64,000 bases of DNA from Salinicola corii (GTDB lineage: Bacteria > Pseudomonadota > Gammaproteobacteria > Pseudomonadales > Halomonadaceae), in the NCBI RefSeq assembly GCF_008298015.1, contig NZ_VTPX01000004.1:346793-410792 (forward strand). Reading direction: 5' to 3'. Positions 36,233 through 46,728 of the stretch are shown here, piece after piece (position 1 is the first letter of the stretch; every line of letters begins with the position of its first letter). A program made the position numbers and the translations under genes. A model generated the notes under the pieces. That model searched no databases. It was not told the DNA's origin and saw only the letters and a list, made by a program, of their open reading frames with translations.

Positions 36233-36781
36233 CTAGAACGACGAGCCCGGCTGACGCAGGAACTCGATCTCCTCCGGTGTCGATTTTCGCCCCAGGATCG
36301 CGTTGCGATGCGGGTAGCGGCCGAAGCGTTCGATGATCTCGCGGTGGCGCTGCTCGAAGCGGACCTGCTCCTCCATCCCGGGCTGATCGAACAGCCCGGT
36401 CGCCCGGTCGTGGATCGCCAGCGACTCACTGTGCATGAACGGCATGTAGACGAAGATCCGCTGCGGCGTGGGTAACCTGGCGTCATCGCCGGCGGCGATC
36501 GTCTCCTGCGCCAGGGCGAGGGCCAGCGGATCCTGGGCGAAGGCGGCCGGGGTGTCGCGATGAACGTTGCGCGAGAACTGGTCGAGTACCAGGATTTCCG
36601 CCAGCCGGCCGGGAGGCGTCTCGCGCCACCGCCAGCATTCGCAATGCGCGGCGGCGGCCAGCGTCTCGCCGAAGCGCTCGGCGATGGCGCGATCCAGCTC
36701 CGTGTCCTTGCGGAACCAGTCCTTGGGAGTCAGCGCCTCGAACCAGAAGTCGAGAACCTGTTGTGGCGTGGCGATCGTCAT
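36233..36781 (-). CDS. DUF924 family protein
   Basis: The 182-residue protein starts VLDFWFEALTPKDWFRKD and contains LVLDQFSRNVHRDTPAAFAQDP and YMPFMHSESL, the typical DUF924 signatures of a TPR-like alpha-helical fold. The biochemical function is not established. It lies tail-to-tail with the LysE-type gene (12 bp gap) and is divergent from nothing obvious; the neighbouring MFS gene is upstream on the same strand. Confidence 0.93.
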   Translation of the reverse strand: MTIATPQQVLDFWFEALTPKDWFRKDTELDRAIAERFGETLAAAAHCECWRWRETPPGRLAEILVLDQFSRNVHRDTPAAFAQDPLALALAQETIAAGDDARLPTPQRIFVYMPFMHSESLAIHDRATGLFDQPGMEEQVRFEQRHREIIERFGRYPHRNAILGRKSTPEEIEFLRQPGSSF

Positions 36782-36882
36782 CGAGTCGGCCTCCGGGCCA
36801 GCGGATGGGGCATCGAGTCCGGCAGCTTATCGCACTGCGGCCCTGGCGCCATAGATGACGAGCCGCGGGGGGCGTACGGAGA

Positions 36883-38133
36883 TCAGGCTGGCACCAGGGC
36901 CCGGTCGCGCCGACGGATCTGCCAGGCGAAGCCGAAGCCGACCGGCAGTACCGCGACGGCGGCGAGGGCCAGGGTCGGCGTGGTACCGGACAGCGCGATG
37001 ATGCCGCCGCCGACGGCGGTACCCAGCGACTGCCCGGTGAAGAAGGCGGTGGAGAATAGCGAGACGGCAGCGCCACGTCGCTCCGGCGCCATCTGGGTGG
37101 CGGTGGTCTGCAGTGTGTTGTGGAGCATGTAGAAGCCCAGCCCGAACAGATAGCAGCCGATGACGGCGACGCCAGGTGTCGGCTTCAGGCAGATGGCGGC
37201 CAGTGCGATCGCGATCAGCACGCAGCCCAGCTGGCACAGCCCGCTCTCGCCGAGTCTCGGCACCAGTCGCCGTGCCAGCAGCGCGAAACTCAAGCCGCCG
37301 AGCGCGAACACCGCCAGGATCATCCCGGCCTCGGTCAGCGGCAGTCCGCCGACGACATGCAGGTGGCTGGCGACGAAGGCGAAACCGCAGAACACCGCGG
37401 CGCCTTCGCAGAACACCGCGATCAGCACCACCCTCGGCCAGGACTTCTGCAGCACGTGACGCAGGCTCACGCCGAGCGACTCCGGCTTGCGCCCCTGGGG
37501 CCGCTCGTGACGTCCGGCGCGATACCACAGCAGCCCACTGGCGGCGGCGAACAGCAGGGTATAGACCAGAAACGGCCACTGCCACCAATCCTGTTCCGCC
37601 GCCAGCCCACCGAACGTCTGGCCGCAGGCCAAACCACAGATCTGCCCGATCAGAAAGCGTGCCAGCACCGCCTGGCGCTGCTCGTAGGGGACGTTGTCGC
37701 CGATCCACGCCATCGCCAGCGGGATGACCGCGGCGCACCCCACGCCCGCCAGCATGCGTGCCGCGATCAGCGTGGCCAGACTTCCCGACAAGGCACACAG
37801 CAAGCTGGCCACGGCGGCGAGCAGGGAAAACAGTGAAATCACGCGCAGCTTGCCGTAACGGTCTCCGCTCGGCCCCAGCACCAACTGCAGGCAGCCGTAG
37901 ACGATGGCGAAGGCGGTGATGGCCCAGGAGGCGGCGCTCAGGGTGGTGGTATAGACCTCGGCGAGGCGCGGCAGCATCGGATCGAGGATGCGCTGGGTGG
38001 CGGAGGCGCAGAAGGCGGTCATCGCCAGCAGAATGATGGTGGGCCAGGGCGTAGGTGCTGCGGATTGGGAGACGGTCACTGACACGGGCGGCAAGTCCGG
38101 GTGAAGAATGAGAGGGTTTGGCGATATTAGCAT
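36883..38133 (-). CDS. MFS transporter (12 helices)
   Basis: This major facilitator has 416 residues if started at ATG 38133. The loop motif GPSGDRYGKLRVI, a TM5 region with GVGCAAVIPLAMAWIGD, and the C-terminal half GGGIIALSGTTPTLAL are visible. The start is uncertain: no clear ribosome-binding site precedes 38133, and a GTG about 20 codons in (before TVSQSAAPTPWP) also fits. The pattern resembles exporters of the YgaY/NepI type, but no substrate can be named. Confidence 0.82.
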   Translation of the reverse strand: MLISPNPLILHPDLPPVSVTVSQSAAPTPWPTIILLAMTAFCASATQRILDPMLPRLAEVYTTTLSAASWAITAFAIVYGCLQLVLGPSGDRYGKLRVISLFSLLAAVASLLCALSGSLATLIAARMLAGVGCAAVIPLAMAWIGDNVPYEQRQAVLARFLIGQICGLACGQTFGGLAAEQDWWQWPFLVYTLLFAAASGLLWYRAGRHERPQGRKPESLGVSLRHVLQKSWPRVVLIAVFCEGAAVFCGFAFVASHLHVVGGLPLTEAGMILAVFALGGLSFALLARRLVPRLGESGLCQLGCVLIAIALAAICLKPTPGVAVIGCYLFGLGFYMLHNTLQTTATQMAPERRGAAVSLFSTAFFTGQSLGTAVGGGIIALSGTTPTLALAAVAVLPVGFGFAWQIRRRDRALVPA

Positions 38134-38290
38134 GCTAAGTGAGATCCGCCTCAGTTTGCACACCGACTCTCCTGACTGGCGCCCCGTTGTATAGGCGGTC
38201 AGCAGAATGCACAATTCGTGAACACTGTTTTCTTATTGGCGTCTCATGCTGGATCCATCTCGCCATCGACGGCAATGAGAGGAGAGTTCC

Positions 38291-38662
38291 ATGAAACATC
38301 GCGTCGTCACCATCGGCGTCCTGATCGCCGCGCTGGGCACCGCCGGGATCGCCCAGGCCGATCCGGGTCATGGCCATGGCCACGGAAAAGGGCATGGCCC
38401 TCACGGCAAAGGCCCTCACGGCCATAAACATCACGATCGACATGGCAGGGGCCATGACGGCTACCGAGACCATCGCGGTTGGCACGAGGGCGGCCATCTC
38501 GCCGACCGCTACTACCGCGATGACCGCTACTGGGTTCGCGACTGGCACGCGCGGCATCTGCGGGAACCGCCGCGAGGGCACCGCTGGCTGAACATCGACG
38601 GCGACTACGTGCTGGCTGCCGTCGCCACCGGCGTGATCACGGCGATCGTCCTGGGGCGCTGA
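38291..38662 (+). CDS. RcnB-family periplasmic protein with His-rich stretch
   Basis: The 123-residue protein has a signal peptide (about 1-23, ending IAQA), a His/Gly-rich stretch (about 24-60, many HGHG and HGKG units) that could bind divalent metals, and a C-terminal RcnB domain (YWVRDWHARHL, PPRGHRWLNIDGDYVLAAV and a hydrophobic end). RcnB of E. coli tunes nickel and cobalt levels. No RcnA-type exporter is adjacent. GGAGAG lies 7 bases before ATG. Confidence 0.88.
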   Translation: MKHRVVTIGVLIAALGTAGIAQADPGHGHGHGKGHGPHGKGPHGHKHHDRHGRGHDGYRDHRGWHEGGHLADRYYRDDRYWVRDWHARHLREPPRGHRWLNIDGDYVLAAVATGVITAIVLGR

Positions 38663-38782
38663 CCGTCGGCGGGGGCGACTCCTTGGCTCCCGGCATAGGC
38701 GGCCTGCCACCAAAGCGGCAGTGTCTCTTTCCCGGCTTCTGGTAGGCTCTTCGATCCGATGGCCTGGCAGAGTCGACTTCCC

Positions 38783-39730
38783 ATGAATCTTAAGGCGCTC
38801 CGACTGTTTCGATTGACCGTCCTGCGCGGTTCGCTGTCGGCGGCGGCGCAGGCGGCCAACCTGAGCCAGCCCGCCGCCAGCCGATTGATCGCCTCGCTGG
38901 AGGCGGAGCTCAAGCTGACGCTGTTCGAGCGGACTCACCAGCGACTGTTGCTGACGCTGGAAGGCGAGCGCTTCTATCGCGAAGCCGAGCATATTCTCAA
39001 TGCCGTCGAGGAGATCCCCACCATCGCCGGCGAGATTCGCCAGCAGACGGTCGAGAGCCTGCGCATCATCACCTCCGCCCCCATCGGCGCCACGCTGCTG
39101 CCGGCGGCGATCGCCCGCCTTCGCGAGTGCTGTCGCGAGCTCAACTGCAAGATCGATATCGGTAGTCGCTTCGACGTCGAGCGCCAGGTGGGATCGCGCC
39201 GCTACAACGTCGGCCTGCTCTCGCTGCCGGTGGAGAACGCCATCGTCGAGCTGGCGGTGGAGCCTCTGCTGCAGGCGACCACCCAGGTGTTGATGCCGGC
39301 GAACCACCCCCTGGCAACACTCGAGCGGGTGCCGGTCGAGGCGCTGTTGGAGTCGCCCTTCGTCACGCTCAAGCCGCAGCAGATCTGGCGCCAGCGGCTC
39401 GATCGACTGTTCGACGGGATCGGGCGAAAGCCCCGAATCGCGCTGGAGGTCGGCTCGACGCAGTTGGTGCCGCGCTTCGTCGAGGCCGGCTTCGGGCTGG
39501 GGCTGCTCGACCTGGCGTGTTGCGGTGCTATCGCGGGATCTGACGGCGAGGGCAGCGGCACGGTGATGCGGCCGATCACGCCCGCCACCGACCTGACCTA
39601 CGCCTGCATCCTGCCGCCGGCGGGGCAGCGTCCCATCGCGCGGCGCTTCATCGACGCCTTGCGCGAGACGCTCGAGGCGCGCGGCCGGCAAGACCGCGCG
39701 TTCCGTGACGGTGTCACGCTGCTCCCTTGA
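38783..39730 (+). CDS. LysR-family transcriptional regulator
   Basis: The 315-residue protein has the LysR winged HTH at 1-60 (LKALRLFRLTVLRGSLSAAA, then LSQPAASRLIASLEAELKLTLFER) and a two-lobe effector domain beginning about residue 88. The start ATG 38783 matches the family N-terminus; an ATG 24 bases upstream is not needed. It points at the OprD-type porin gene on the other strand (22 bp between stops). It may regulate the porin-hydrolase-lyase-transporter cluster, but it could equally act elsewhere. Confidence 0.93.
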   Translation: MNLKALRLFRLTVLRGSLSAAAQAANLSQPAASRLIASLEAELKLTLFERTHQRLLLTLEGERFYREAEHILNAVEEIPTIAGEIRQQTVESLRIITSAPIGATLLPAAIARLRECCRELNCKIDIGSRFDVERQVGSRRYNVGLLSLPVENAIVELAVEPLLQATTQVLMPANHPLATLERVPVEALLESPFVTLKPQQIWRQRLDRLFDGIGRKPRIALEVGSTQLVPRFVEAGFGLGLLDLACCGAIAGSDGEGSGTVMRPITPATDLTYACILPPAGQRPIARRFIDALRETLEARGRQDRAFRDGVTLLP

Positions 39731-39752
39731 GCCGGATCAAGCGGTTTTGCCG

Positions 39753-41082
39753 TTACAGCTTCAGGGTGTAGCCGAGCAGGATGCGGTTCTCGTTGACGTC
39801 GCGGGTGAAGTTGGCGCGGCGTGAGGCGTTGCGCCAGCGCAGCGACAACCCTTCGAGCATGCCGCCCTGGACGATGTACTCGATGTCGACATCCCGTTCC
39901 CACTCCCGCGCCTCGCCGTCGAAGCCGTTGACGCTGGCCTGGTCGCCCATGGCATAGCGAACCATGAAGGTCAGTCCGGGCAGGCCGAGATCGCTGAAGT
40001 CGTAGTCGTAGCGGGCGTGCCAGACTCGCTCGCCGGTCTCGGTGAAATTGCTGATCTGGTACTGAGAAAACAGGTAGACGTTGGTACCGCTCAGGTAGGT
40101 GAAAGGCGTGTCGCCGAACTGGGACTGATAGCCACCGCTGAAGGTGTGTCCGTCCAGCCGATAGCGCAGCCGCGTGCTGACGGCTCGGTTGTCCACCTCG
40201 CCGGCCTCGGCGGCGCCCTGTTCGCTGGCGTCGAAGTAGCGTATGTCGGCGCCCAGCCGACCCGAAACCCAGATCGATGCCGTCGCTCAGCCCCACGTAG
40301 TGCTGGCGATAGATGTCTTCCAACTGCGCGTAGTGATAGCCGAGGCGGGCGCGCTTGCCGAGATGGTACTCCCCGCCGACGAACTGGAAGCGGGTGCTGG
40401 TGGCCCTGCCGTAGGCGCCGCTCTTGCGATTCAGCGCCATCGGCTCGTGCTCGGTCTCGTCGCGCTGCCGAGTGCGGTTGAGCTGGCCCGCCGTCAGCTC
40501 TAGCCCGTCGATGTCGGTGGAAGTGATCTGGGTGCCGAGAAACGACTGCGTGAACAGCCGGCTGGCATTGGGCCGTAGCGACGGGAGGCGCGGCTCGAGA
40601 TAGCCGTAGCGCAGCACGCTCTCGCCGGCGCGGATCTTGGCGGTGGCGCCGAACTTGGTGTAGTCGTCCTCGGCGCGGCCGTCGTCGTCGATCTCGAGCA
40701 GGCCGGTGCCGGAACGGGACGGGCTCGAGTCGAGCTTCACGCCCAGCATGCTGATGGTGTCGACGCCGAAGCCGATCGGACCCTCGGTGAAGCCGGAGTC
40801 GGCCCGGAATAGGAAGCCCTGAGCCCACTCTTCGCGTTTGTTGTTGTCCCGGTCGCCCTCGAGGTAGTCGCGGGTGATGAAGTAGTTCTTGAACTCCAGC
40901 GAGGCGGTACTGTCCGCCAGGAAGTCGGCCTGGGCTGGCGCGGCGAGCGCCAGGGTCAATGCCAAAGTGCAGGTGCCCGCTAGAGGTGTCGCTATCGGCA
41001 AAGACTTTGTTGTCGAAAGGGGGCGGCGCGCGCGTGCGAGTCGGGATCGCCGGGGCATGTTGCGGTGGCGGGGCGTGATCAT
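39753..41082 (-). pseudogene. OprD-family outer-membrane porin, split by a +1 frameshift
   Basis: OprD porins form specific outer-membrane channels for amino acids or carboxylates. A long signal region (about 1-52, ending AAPAQA) and the family start DFLADSTASLEFKNYFITRDY are seen, plus EWAQGFLFRADSG. The frame holds to about base 40265, then continues in another frame with LGADIRYFDAS and VSTRLRYRLDGHTFSGGYQ, ending in GYTLKL at 39753. One extra G in the run at 40261-40263 accounts for it; removing it restores about 442 residues. GGAG lies before ATG 41082. Either a real lesion or a homopolymer error. Confidence 0.82.
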
Positions 41083-41233
41083 GGTGAACTCCTGTCGTTT
41101 TTCATGTTGTGGGGGAGCTGCTGGCGCGGCCGCTCGCGGCTCGACGCTGGCTATCGAGCGGACACAGGTTTCCTGCCTCGCCCGCTGAGCGGACGAGGGG
41201 TAGTGATCAGAAAAGGCGTTGCGAAGGTGAGCG

Positions 41234-42202
41234 CTAGCGCGTGCTGTCCGGCGGTGTCTCCGGGGTCACGACATCGAAGGCGCCATCGCGTTCGAAGGCA
41301 GCGAACTGCTCGGCGGCGAAGGGGGCGATACCGGCGTTGTCGTGGCCAACGTCGGGTACGGTCTGGAACGTCCAGTTGAAGTCGAAGCCGTAGCGGTTGG
41401 CCTTCTGTTCGGCGGTCTTGTAGTAGATCCAGGCGCGCTCGACCCGGTTGTTGCCCTGGGCCATCGCCTGGTAGCTGCGGCGCAGGTACTTGTGCCAGGG
41501 GTCGGTATCCTCGGCGCCCACCGCCACCAGCAGATTCAGGCCGGCTAGCTGACGCTGGGCATCACGGTCGACCTCGACCGGCGCGTCCTTGAGCCCGTAG
41601 GGCCACTCGTTGTCGGCGTCGGGCAGCGTCCACCAGCCCGCCGCCGAACAGATGGCCGCCTGGACCCGCGATTGCGGTGCGAAGGTCAGCATACGGTGCA
41701 CGAACTGGCAGCCCGCACTGTGGCCGAACAGGTAGTAGCGCTGGCGCTCGGTCTGGCCGGACTGCTCGAGATCGGTGAAGAGACCGTCGATGACGTTGTA
41801 GGACCACGCCTCGGGCGGATTGGGCTGGCCGTCGGCACTGACCAGGTTGCCCAGGTTGTAGCCCGCGACGCCGGGATAGTCCTGCTTGGAGAAGCGCGGC
41901 ACGACGATGGTGAAGCCGTATTCGTCGGCGGCGTCGATCCAGGCGTCGCGATAGTCCTCGGCATTGCGCTTGAGGCCGGTCAGCACGAACACGATCGGCG
42001 TCTTGGCGTCGGCCCCTTCGGGGACGTAACTGGCCACCTCGATCCGGCGCTGGCTCTCCGGCAGGGTGAGGGTCGACTCATGGCTGCCCGTGGCCAAGGG
42101 CTGAGACGGAGTCTGGGACGTCTGCGACTGTGCCAGCGGCGACAGGGCGAGGCCGCCCAGTGCCAGCATGAGGCCGAGATAGCGTCTTGGTGTTGTTGGC
42201 AT
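41234..42202 (-). CDS. Secreted alpha/beta hydrolase (esterase/depolymerase-like)
   Basis: The 322-residue protein has a signal peptide (about 1-27, ending PLAQSQ) and an alpha/beta-hydrolase domain. The nucleophile is Ser162 in LFGHSAGCQFVH; an oxyanion-like TGLKRN is at 75-80; the acid may lie in GAEDTDPW and the His in PDVGHDNAG. The organisation resembles feruloyl-esterase or PHB-depolymerase-like hydrolases. AGGAAGGA precedes ATG 42202. Its place between a porin and a lyase suggests it releases a substrate outside or in the periplasm; the substrate is unknown. Confidence 0.85.
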   Translation of the reverse strand: MPTTPRRYLGLMLALGGLALSPLAQSQTSQTPSQPLATGSHESTLTLPESQRRIEVASYVPEGADAKTPIVFVLTGLKRNAEDYRDAWIDAADEYGFTIVVPRFSKQDYPGVAGYNLGNLVSADGQPNPPEAWSYNVIDGLFTDLEQSGQTERQRYYLFGHSAGCQFVHRMLTFAPQSRVQAAICSAAGWWTLPDADNEWPYGLKDAPVEVDRDAQRQLAGLNLLVAVGAEDTDPWHKYLRRSYQAMAQGNNRVERAWIYYKTAEQKANRYGFDFNWTFQTVPDVGHDNAGIAPFAAEQFAAFERDGAFDVVTPETPPDSTR

Positions 42203-42298
42203 GATCCTTCCTCTTTTTCTTGTCGATGCGTTCTTGTCGATGCGGCGTTGTGCCACCGAGGCGTTCGGCATCGGTGGGGTGGTTCTCATTCCGTGCTG

Positions 42299-43672
<1,374 letters not shown>

Positions 43673-43748
43673 GGTCGGTTCTCGCCAAAGGTGTGCAGAG
43701 TCGGTCGACGTCGCAGGTTCAGGCCATCGGTTGGCGGAAGATCGCGGC

Positions 43749-45140
43749 TCATCTCACACCGACGAACAGCGCGGTATAGACGAACAGCACGATCAGCCCG
43801 CCGATCAGCGGGATCGCGGTGCGCTTGACGATATCGATGGGCGAGCAGCCGGCGGCCTCGCTGACGGCGATGATCACCCCCGAGACCGGTGACAGCGAGC
43901 GCGCGATCCCGGCGGTGAACTGCAGCGGCAGCAACAACGCTACCGGGCCGGCAGCGGTGGCGGCGGCGACGTTGGGCGCCAGTCCGGCGAAGGAGAAGAA
44001 CGCCGCGTTGCCGGAGCCGGTGAGAATCGCGGTCACCGCCACCAGCAGACAGGTGACCAGGGTCATCCCGAACAGGCCGAAGCCCGCGCCCTGGGCCGCG
44101 CCGATCATGAAGTCGATGGCACCGATGGCGGTGAGACCGGCGGCGAAGAACTCGGCGCAGATGATCAGCGAGATGATCGAGGAGAACATCTGGCCCATGC
44201 CCTGGAAGAAGGTCATGAAGCCCTTGAACACCGCCTGCAGCTCACGACGCTTGCGCACCATCTCGCAGAACAGGCCCAGTACCGCGCCGATGATCATCGC
44301 GGTCACCACGCCGATCTCGATCTGATGGATCAGCAGCTTGCTGAAGACCAGGATCAGCGTCAGCGGCAGGATCGGCAGCAGCGCATAGAAGCCGGGCACG
44401 CGCTGGGCCTCCGACTCGCCATCGGCAACTGCATGGGCGGTGGGGTCGGGGTCGACCACGTGGCCGCTGCGGCGATCGAAATACTTGGCGCTGAAGTAGG
44501 TCAGCACGCAGATCACCGGCACGATGAACAGCGATGCGGGAATCTGGTACTGGGCGAAGTAGATCGCCACGTCCATGTTGGCGGTATGCGCCGCCAGGTT
44601 GGCGGTGCCGGAGGCCGGCCCCAGGTCGAGCACCGAGGTCATCCCGATCATTGCCGCGGCGGAGGCCTTGCTGACGCCGAGGCGCACCAGGGTGGGATAG
44701 AGCGTGACCAGCAGCAGCATGGCCAGCCCCGCCGCGCTGGGGATGAAGATATTGAGCACCTGGCCCACCGCATAGCCGAGCGCCAGCACCAGATAGGGCG
44801 CACGCATCCGGGCCAGCGGCCGGGTGCCGATATTGACCATCGCCTGGGTGGCGCCGATATGGTCCATGTACTTGGCGAAGCCGCCGGCGGCCATGATGAT
44901 CAACCCCAGCCCGGCCAGGCGGTAGGACATGATCTGGTGGATGAACTCGAAGATATCGAAGCCGGCCCAGCCGCTGGTCTCGGTCTCCTTGAACAGGATC
45001 GACTGGGCGGGGAAGAACAGCGCCGTGGTGACGAACAGCGCCAGACCGGCCAGCAGCAGCACGGTCTGCGGTTGGTATTTCTTGATGACCAGCGTGCCGG
45101 CGAACGCCGTCACCGCCATGGCTATGAGAAACGCGACCAT
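43749..45140 (-). CDS. DcuC/YfcC-type C4-dicarboxylate carrier family transporter
   Basis: This membrane carrier has 463 residues with about 12 hydrophobic helices. Family landmarks are NIFIPSAAGLAMLLLVTLYPTL, a long TSVLDLGPASGTAN segment, and LTGSGNAAFFSFAGLAP followed by SRSLSPVSGV-like ARSLSPVSGVIIAVSEAAG. DcuC-family carriers move succinate or fumarate. It is the first gene of a leftward run with lyase, hydrolase and porin genes, so it may export or import the dicarboxylate product of the lyase. AT-rich sequence upstream (about 45220-45270) suggests the promoter. Confidence 0.85.
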   Translation of the reverse strand: MVAFLIAMAVTAFAGTLVIKKYQPQTVLLLAGLALFVTTALFFPAQSILFKETETSGWAGFDIFEFIHQIMSYRLAGLGLIIMAAGGFAKYMDHIGATQAMVNIGTRPLARMRAPYLVLALGYAVGQVLNIFIPSAAGLAMLLLVTLYPTLVRLGVSKASAAAMIGMTSVLDLGPASGTANLAAHTANMDVAIYFAQYQIPASLFIVPVICVLTYFSAKYFDRRSGHVVDPDPTAHAVADGESEAQRVPGFYALLPILPLTLILVFSKLLIHQIEIGVVTAMIIGAVLGLFCEMVRKRRELQAVFKGFMTFFQGMGQMFSSIISLIICAEFFAAGLTAIGAIDFMIGAAQGAGFGLFGMTLVTCLLVAVTAILTGSGNAAFFSFAGLAPNVAAATAAGPVALLLPLQFTAGIARSLSPVSGVIIAVSEAAGCSPIDIVKRTAIPLIGGLIVLFVYTALFVGVR

Positions 45141-45313
45141 GATCGAATCCCTTGATTGTTGGAGTCGACACGGTAGTCAGCGCCGGCGGCGCGAGACCAT
45201 TGCGTTGTTGCTATGCCCGCATCGCGTTTTTGCATGTTATTACAAGATATTGATTTCAATTGATTTTATGGATGGTCGTGGCGCCTCGGCGATGGCCGCT
45301 ACGACCAAAGCAC

Positions 45314-45380
45314 GACACCCCGGCCCCCTCTCCAGGGGGCCGGGGTGTCCGGACGGGGCGAGCGTCGGCGCTGCCGACGC
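45314..45380 (-). terminator. Two hairpins after ohr, the left one a 16-bp perfect stem
   Basis: GACACCCCGGCCCCCT (45314-45329) pairs perfectly with AGGGGGCCGGGGTGTC (45334-45349) over a CTCC loop. A second 8-bp hairpin (45362-45369 with 45373-45380) lies just right of it. Both sit directly beyond the ohr stop on the minus strand. No long T-run follows, so termination is likely but not certain. Confidence 0.6.
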
Positions 45381-45384
45381 CGGC

Positions 45385-45813
45385 TCAGACCTCGACGTTG
45401 AGCGTCACGTCGATATTGCCGCGGGTGGCATTGGAGTAGGGACAGACCTGATGCGCTTTTTCCACCAGCGCTTCGGCCTGTGCCCGATCCATGCCCGGCA
45501 GCTTCACTGTCAGCGTGGCTTCGATGCCGAAACCGCCATCGATGGGTCCGATGCCGACTTCGCCCTGGATTTGGGTATCGCTGGGCAGCTTGGCTTTCTC
45601 CTGCGAGGCGACCAGCTTCAGGGCGCCGAGAAAACAGGCAGAGTAGCCGGCTGCGAACAGCTGCTCCGGGTTGGTACCGTCGCCGCCGGCGCCGCCCAGC
45701 TCCTTCGGAGTGGAGAGCTTGACGTCGAGCGCGTCGTCGGAAGAGGTGGCACGGCCATCACGACCGCCGGTGGCAGTGGCTTCGGCACGGTAGAGGACTT
45801 TATCGAGTGACAT
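45385..45813 (-). CDS. ohr: Organic hydroperoxide resistance protein (Ohr subfamily of OsmC)
   Basis: Ohr reduces organic hydroperoxides through two cysteines. The 142-residue protein has C60 in [10 protein letters not shown] and C124 in [13 protein letters not shown], the diagnostic Ohr spacing. The start ATG 45813 has GAAGGAGAAG upstream and gives the family N-terminus [17 protein letters not shown]; an in-frame extension upstream is rejected because it covers the operator. It lies after its MarR-type repressor gene ohrR (gap 92 bp) and has its own operator. Confidence 0.95.
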   Translation of the reverse strand: MSLDKVLYRAEATATGGRDGRATSSDDALDVKLSTPKELGGAGGDGTNPEQLFAAGYSACFLGALKLVASQEKAKLPSDTQIQGEVGIGPIDGGFGIEATLTVKLPGMDRAQAEALVEKAHQVCPYSNATRGNIDVTLNVEV

Positions 45814-45851
45814 GAGACTTCTCCTTCGGGTTAAAGATCGCTGTCTATTAA

Positions 45852-45863
45852 ATCGTGCGCGAT
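45852..45863. promoter_or_regulatory. OhrR operator in front of ohr
   Basis: ATCGTGCGCGAT at 45852-45863 lies 39 bp upstream of the ohr start. Its exact reverse complement recurs before ohrR at 46375-46386. With flanks, TAGATCGCGCACGATT(T/C)AAT is shared, 19 of 20 bases, which strongly suggests one regulator binding both. Confidence 0.75.
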
Positions 45864-45905
45864 CTAGCTGGGTGCAAATAGTTTTTTGCAAATCGTGTTA
45901 ACGCT

Positions 45906-46361
45906 TTACTGACCGTCGAGTCGCTGACGTAGCCCATGTAGCGCATCACGCAGTTCGGCGGCCTCCTCGGGCGAGCACTGGCCCGCGCAGCCGACGGCAT
46001 GGGGCACTGCCTTGGCCCGCTCGCGTAGCGAACGGCCCTTTTCGGTCAACGCGATCTCCACTTGGCGTTCGTCCTGCCGCGAGCGCTGGCGCGTTATCAA
46101 GCCCGCTGCTTCCAGCCGTTTCAGCAGCGGCGTCAGCGTCGCCGAATCCAGGTAGAGGTGTTCGCCGATCTCCGACACCGTCTGGCGATCCCGCTGCCAT
46201 AGCACCAGCATGGTCAGATACTGGGGGTAGGTCAGCTCGAGCTCGCGCAGCAGGCCGCGGTAGAGCTTGTTCATCGCCAGTTGGGTCGAATAGAGCGCGA
46301 AGCAGAGCTGCGATTCGAGAGCCAGGGCGTTGTCGGTGTCATTGCCGTTGTGTGTCGTCAT
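45906..46361 (-). CDS. ohrR: OhrR, MarR-family organic-peroxide-sensing repressor
   Basis: OhrR represses ohr and itself until peroxides oxidise it. The 151-residue protein has the sensing Cys20 in LESQLCFALYSTQLAMNK, and a Cys pair at 125 and 129 (HAVGCAGQCSP), consistent with the two-Cys (Xanthomonas-type) mechanism. The winged HTH covers about residues 40-105 with LYLDSATLTPLLKRLEAAGL. It is upstream of ohr on the same strand, and an operator precedes each gene. Confidence 0.94.
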   Translation of the reverse strand: MTTHNGNDTDNALALESQLCFALYSTQLAMNKLYRGLLRELELTYPQYLTMLVLWQRDRQTVSEIGEHLYLDSATLTPLLKRLEAAGLITRQRSRQDERQVEIALTEKGRSLRERAKAVPHAVGCAGQCSPEEAAELRDALHGLRQRLDGQ

Positions 46362-46374
46362 GCAGGCAATATAG

Positions 46375-46386
46375 ATCGCGCACGAT
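46375..46386. promoter_or_regulatory. OhrR operator in front of ohrR
   Basis: ATCGCGCACGAT lies 13 bp upstream of the ohrR start codon, within TAGATCGCGCACGATTCAAT. It is the reverse complement of the site before ohr, so ohrR is probably autoregulated. Confidence 0.72.
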
Positions 46387-46419
46387 TCAATCGCTAATTA
46401 GGTTTTTCTATGAAGGTGA

Positions 46420-46728
46420 TCACGAGGCGGATCGCGTCAGCAGGCGTTGACGGGTCGATCGATCACGGGGGAGCAGACCCACGCTAAGTCCGAAAGGGCG
46501 AAAGGCACGATTGAGAGAACCCAGCGATTGGGTCCCGCTGTCGTTCTCGATGGCCGAGAGCGTCCGGCGGCTGACCGACGCCAACGCGGCATAGCGGGTC
46601 TGGTTCATCCCCAGGACCTCCCGGCGCAGTCGTTTCAGCAGCGCTCCCGTGGTGATTTTCTCATCGAACAGCTGGTCGAGCAGGTCGAACAGCAGCGCTT
46701 CGCGCTCCTGGGGAGAAAGACGACTCAT
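46420..46728 (-). CDS. HipB-like HTH partner downstream of hipA
   Basis: The 102-residue protein has an XRE-type helix-turn-helix (LGMNQTRYAALASVSRRTLSAIE at about 40-62, then SGTQSLGSLNRAFRPFGLSVGLL), the arrangement of HipB-type antitoxins. A helical N-terminus (MSRLSPQEREALLFDLLDQLF) precedes it. Its ATG overlaps the hipA stop (ATGA), so the two are co-translated, but here the antitoxin-like gene follows the kinase gene. It probably binds the operator array upstream of hipA. An in-frame start four codons earlier is possible. Confidence 0.85.
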   Translation of the reverse strand: MSRLSPQEREALLFDLLDQLFDEKITTGALLKRLRREVLGMNQTRYAALASVSRRTLSAIENDSGTQSLGSLNRAFRPFGLSVGLLPRDRSTRQRLLTRSAS

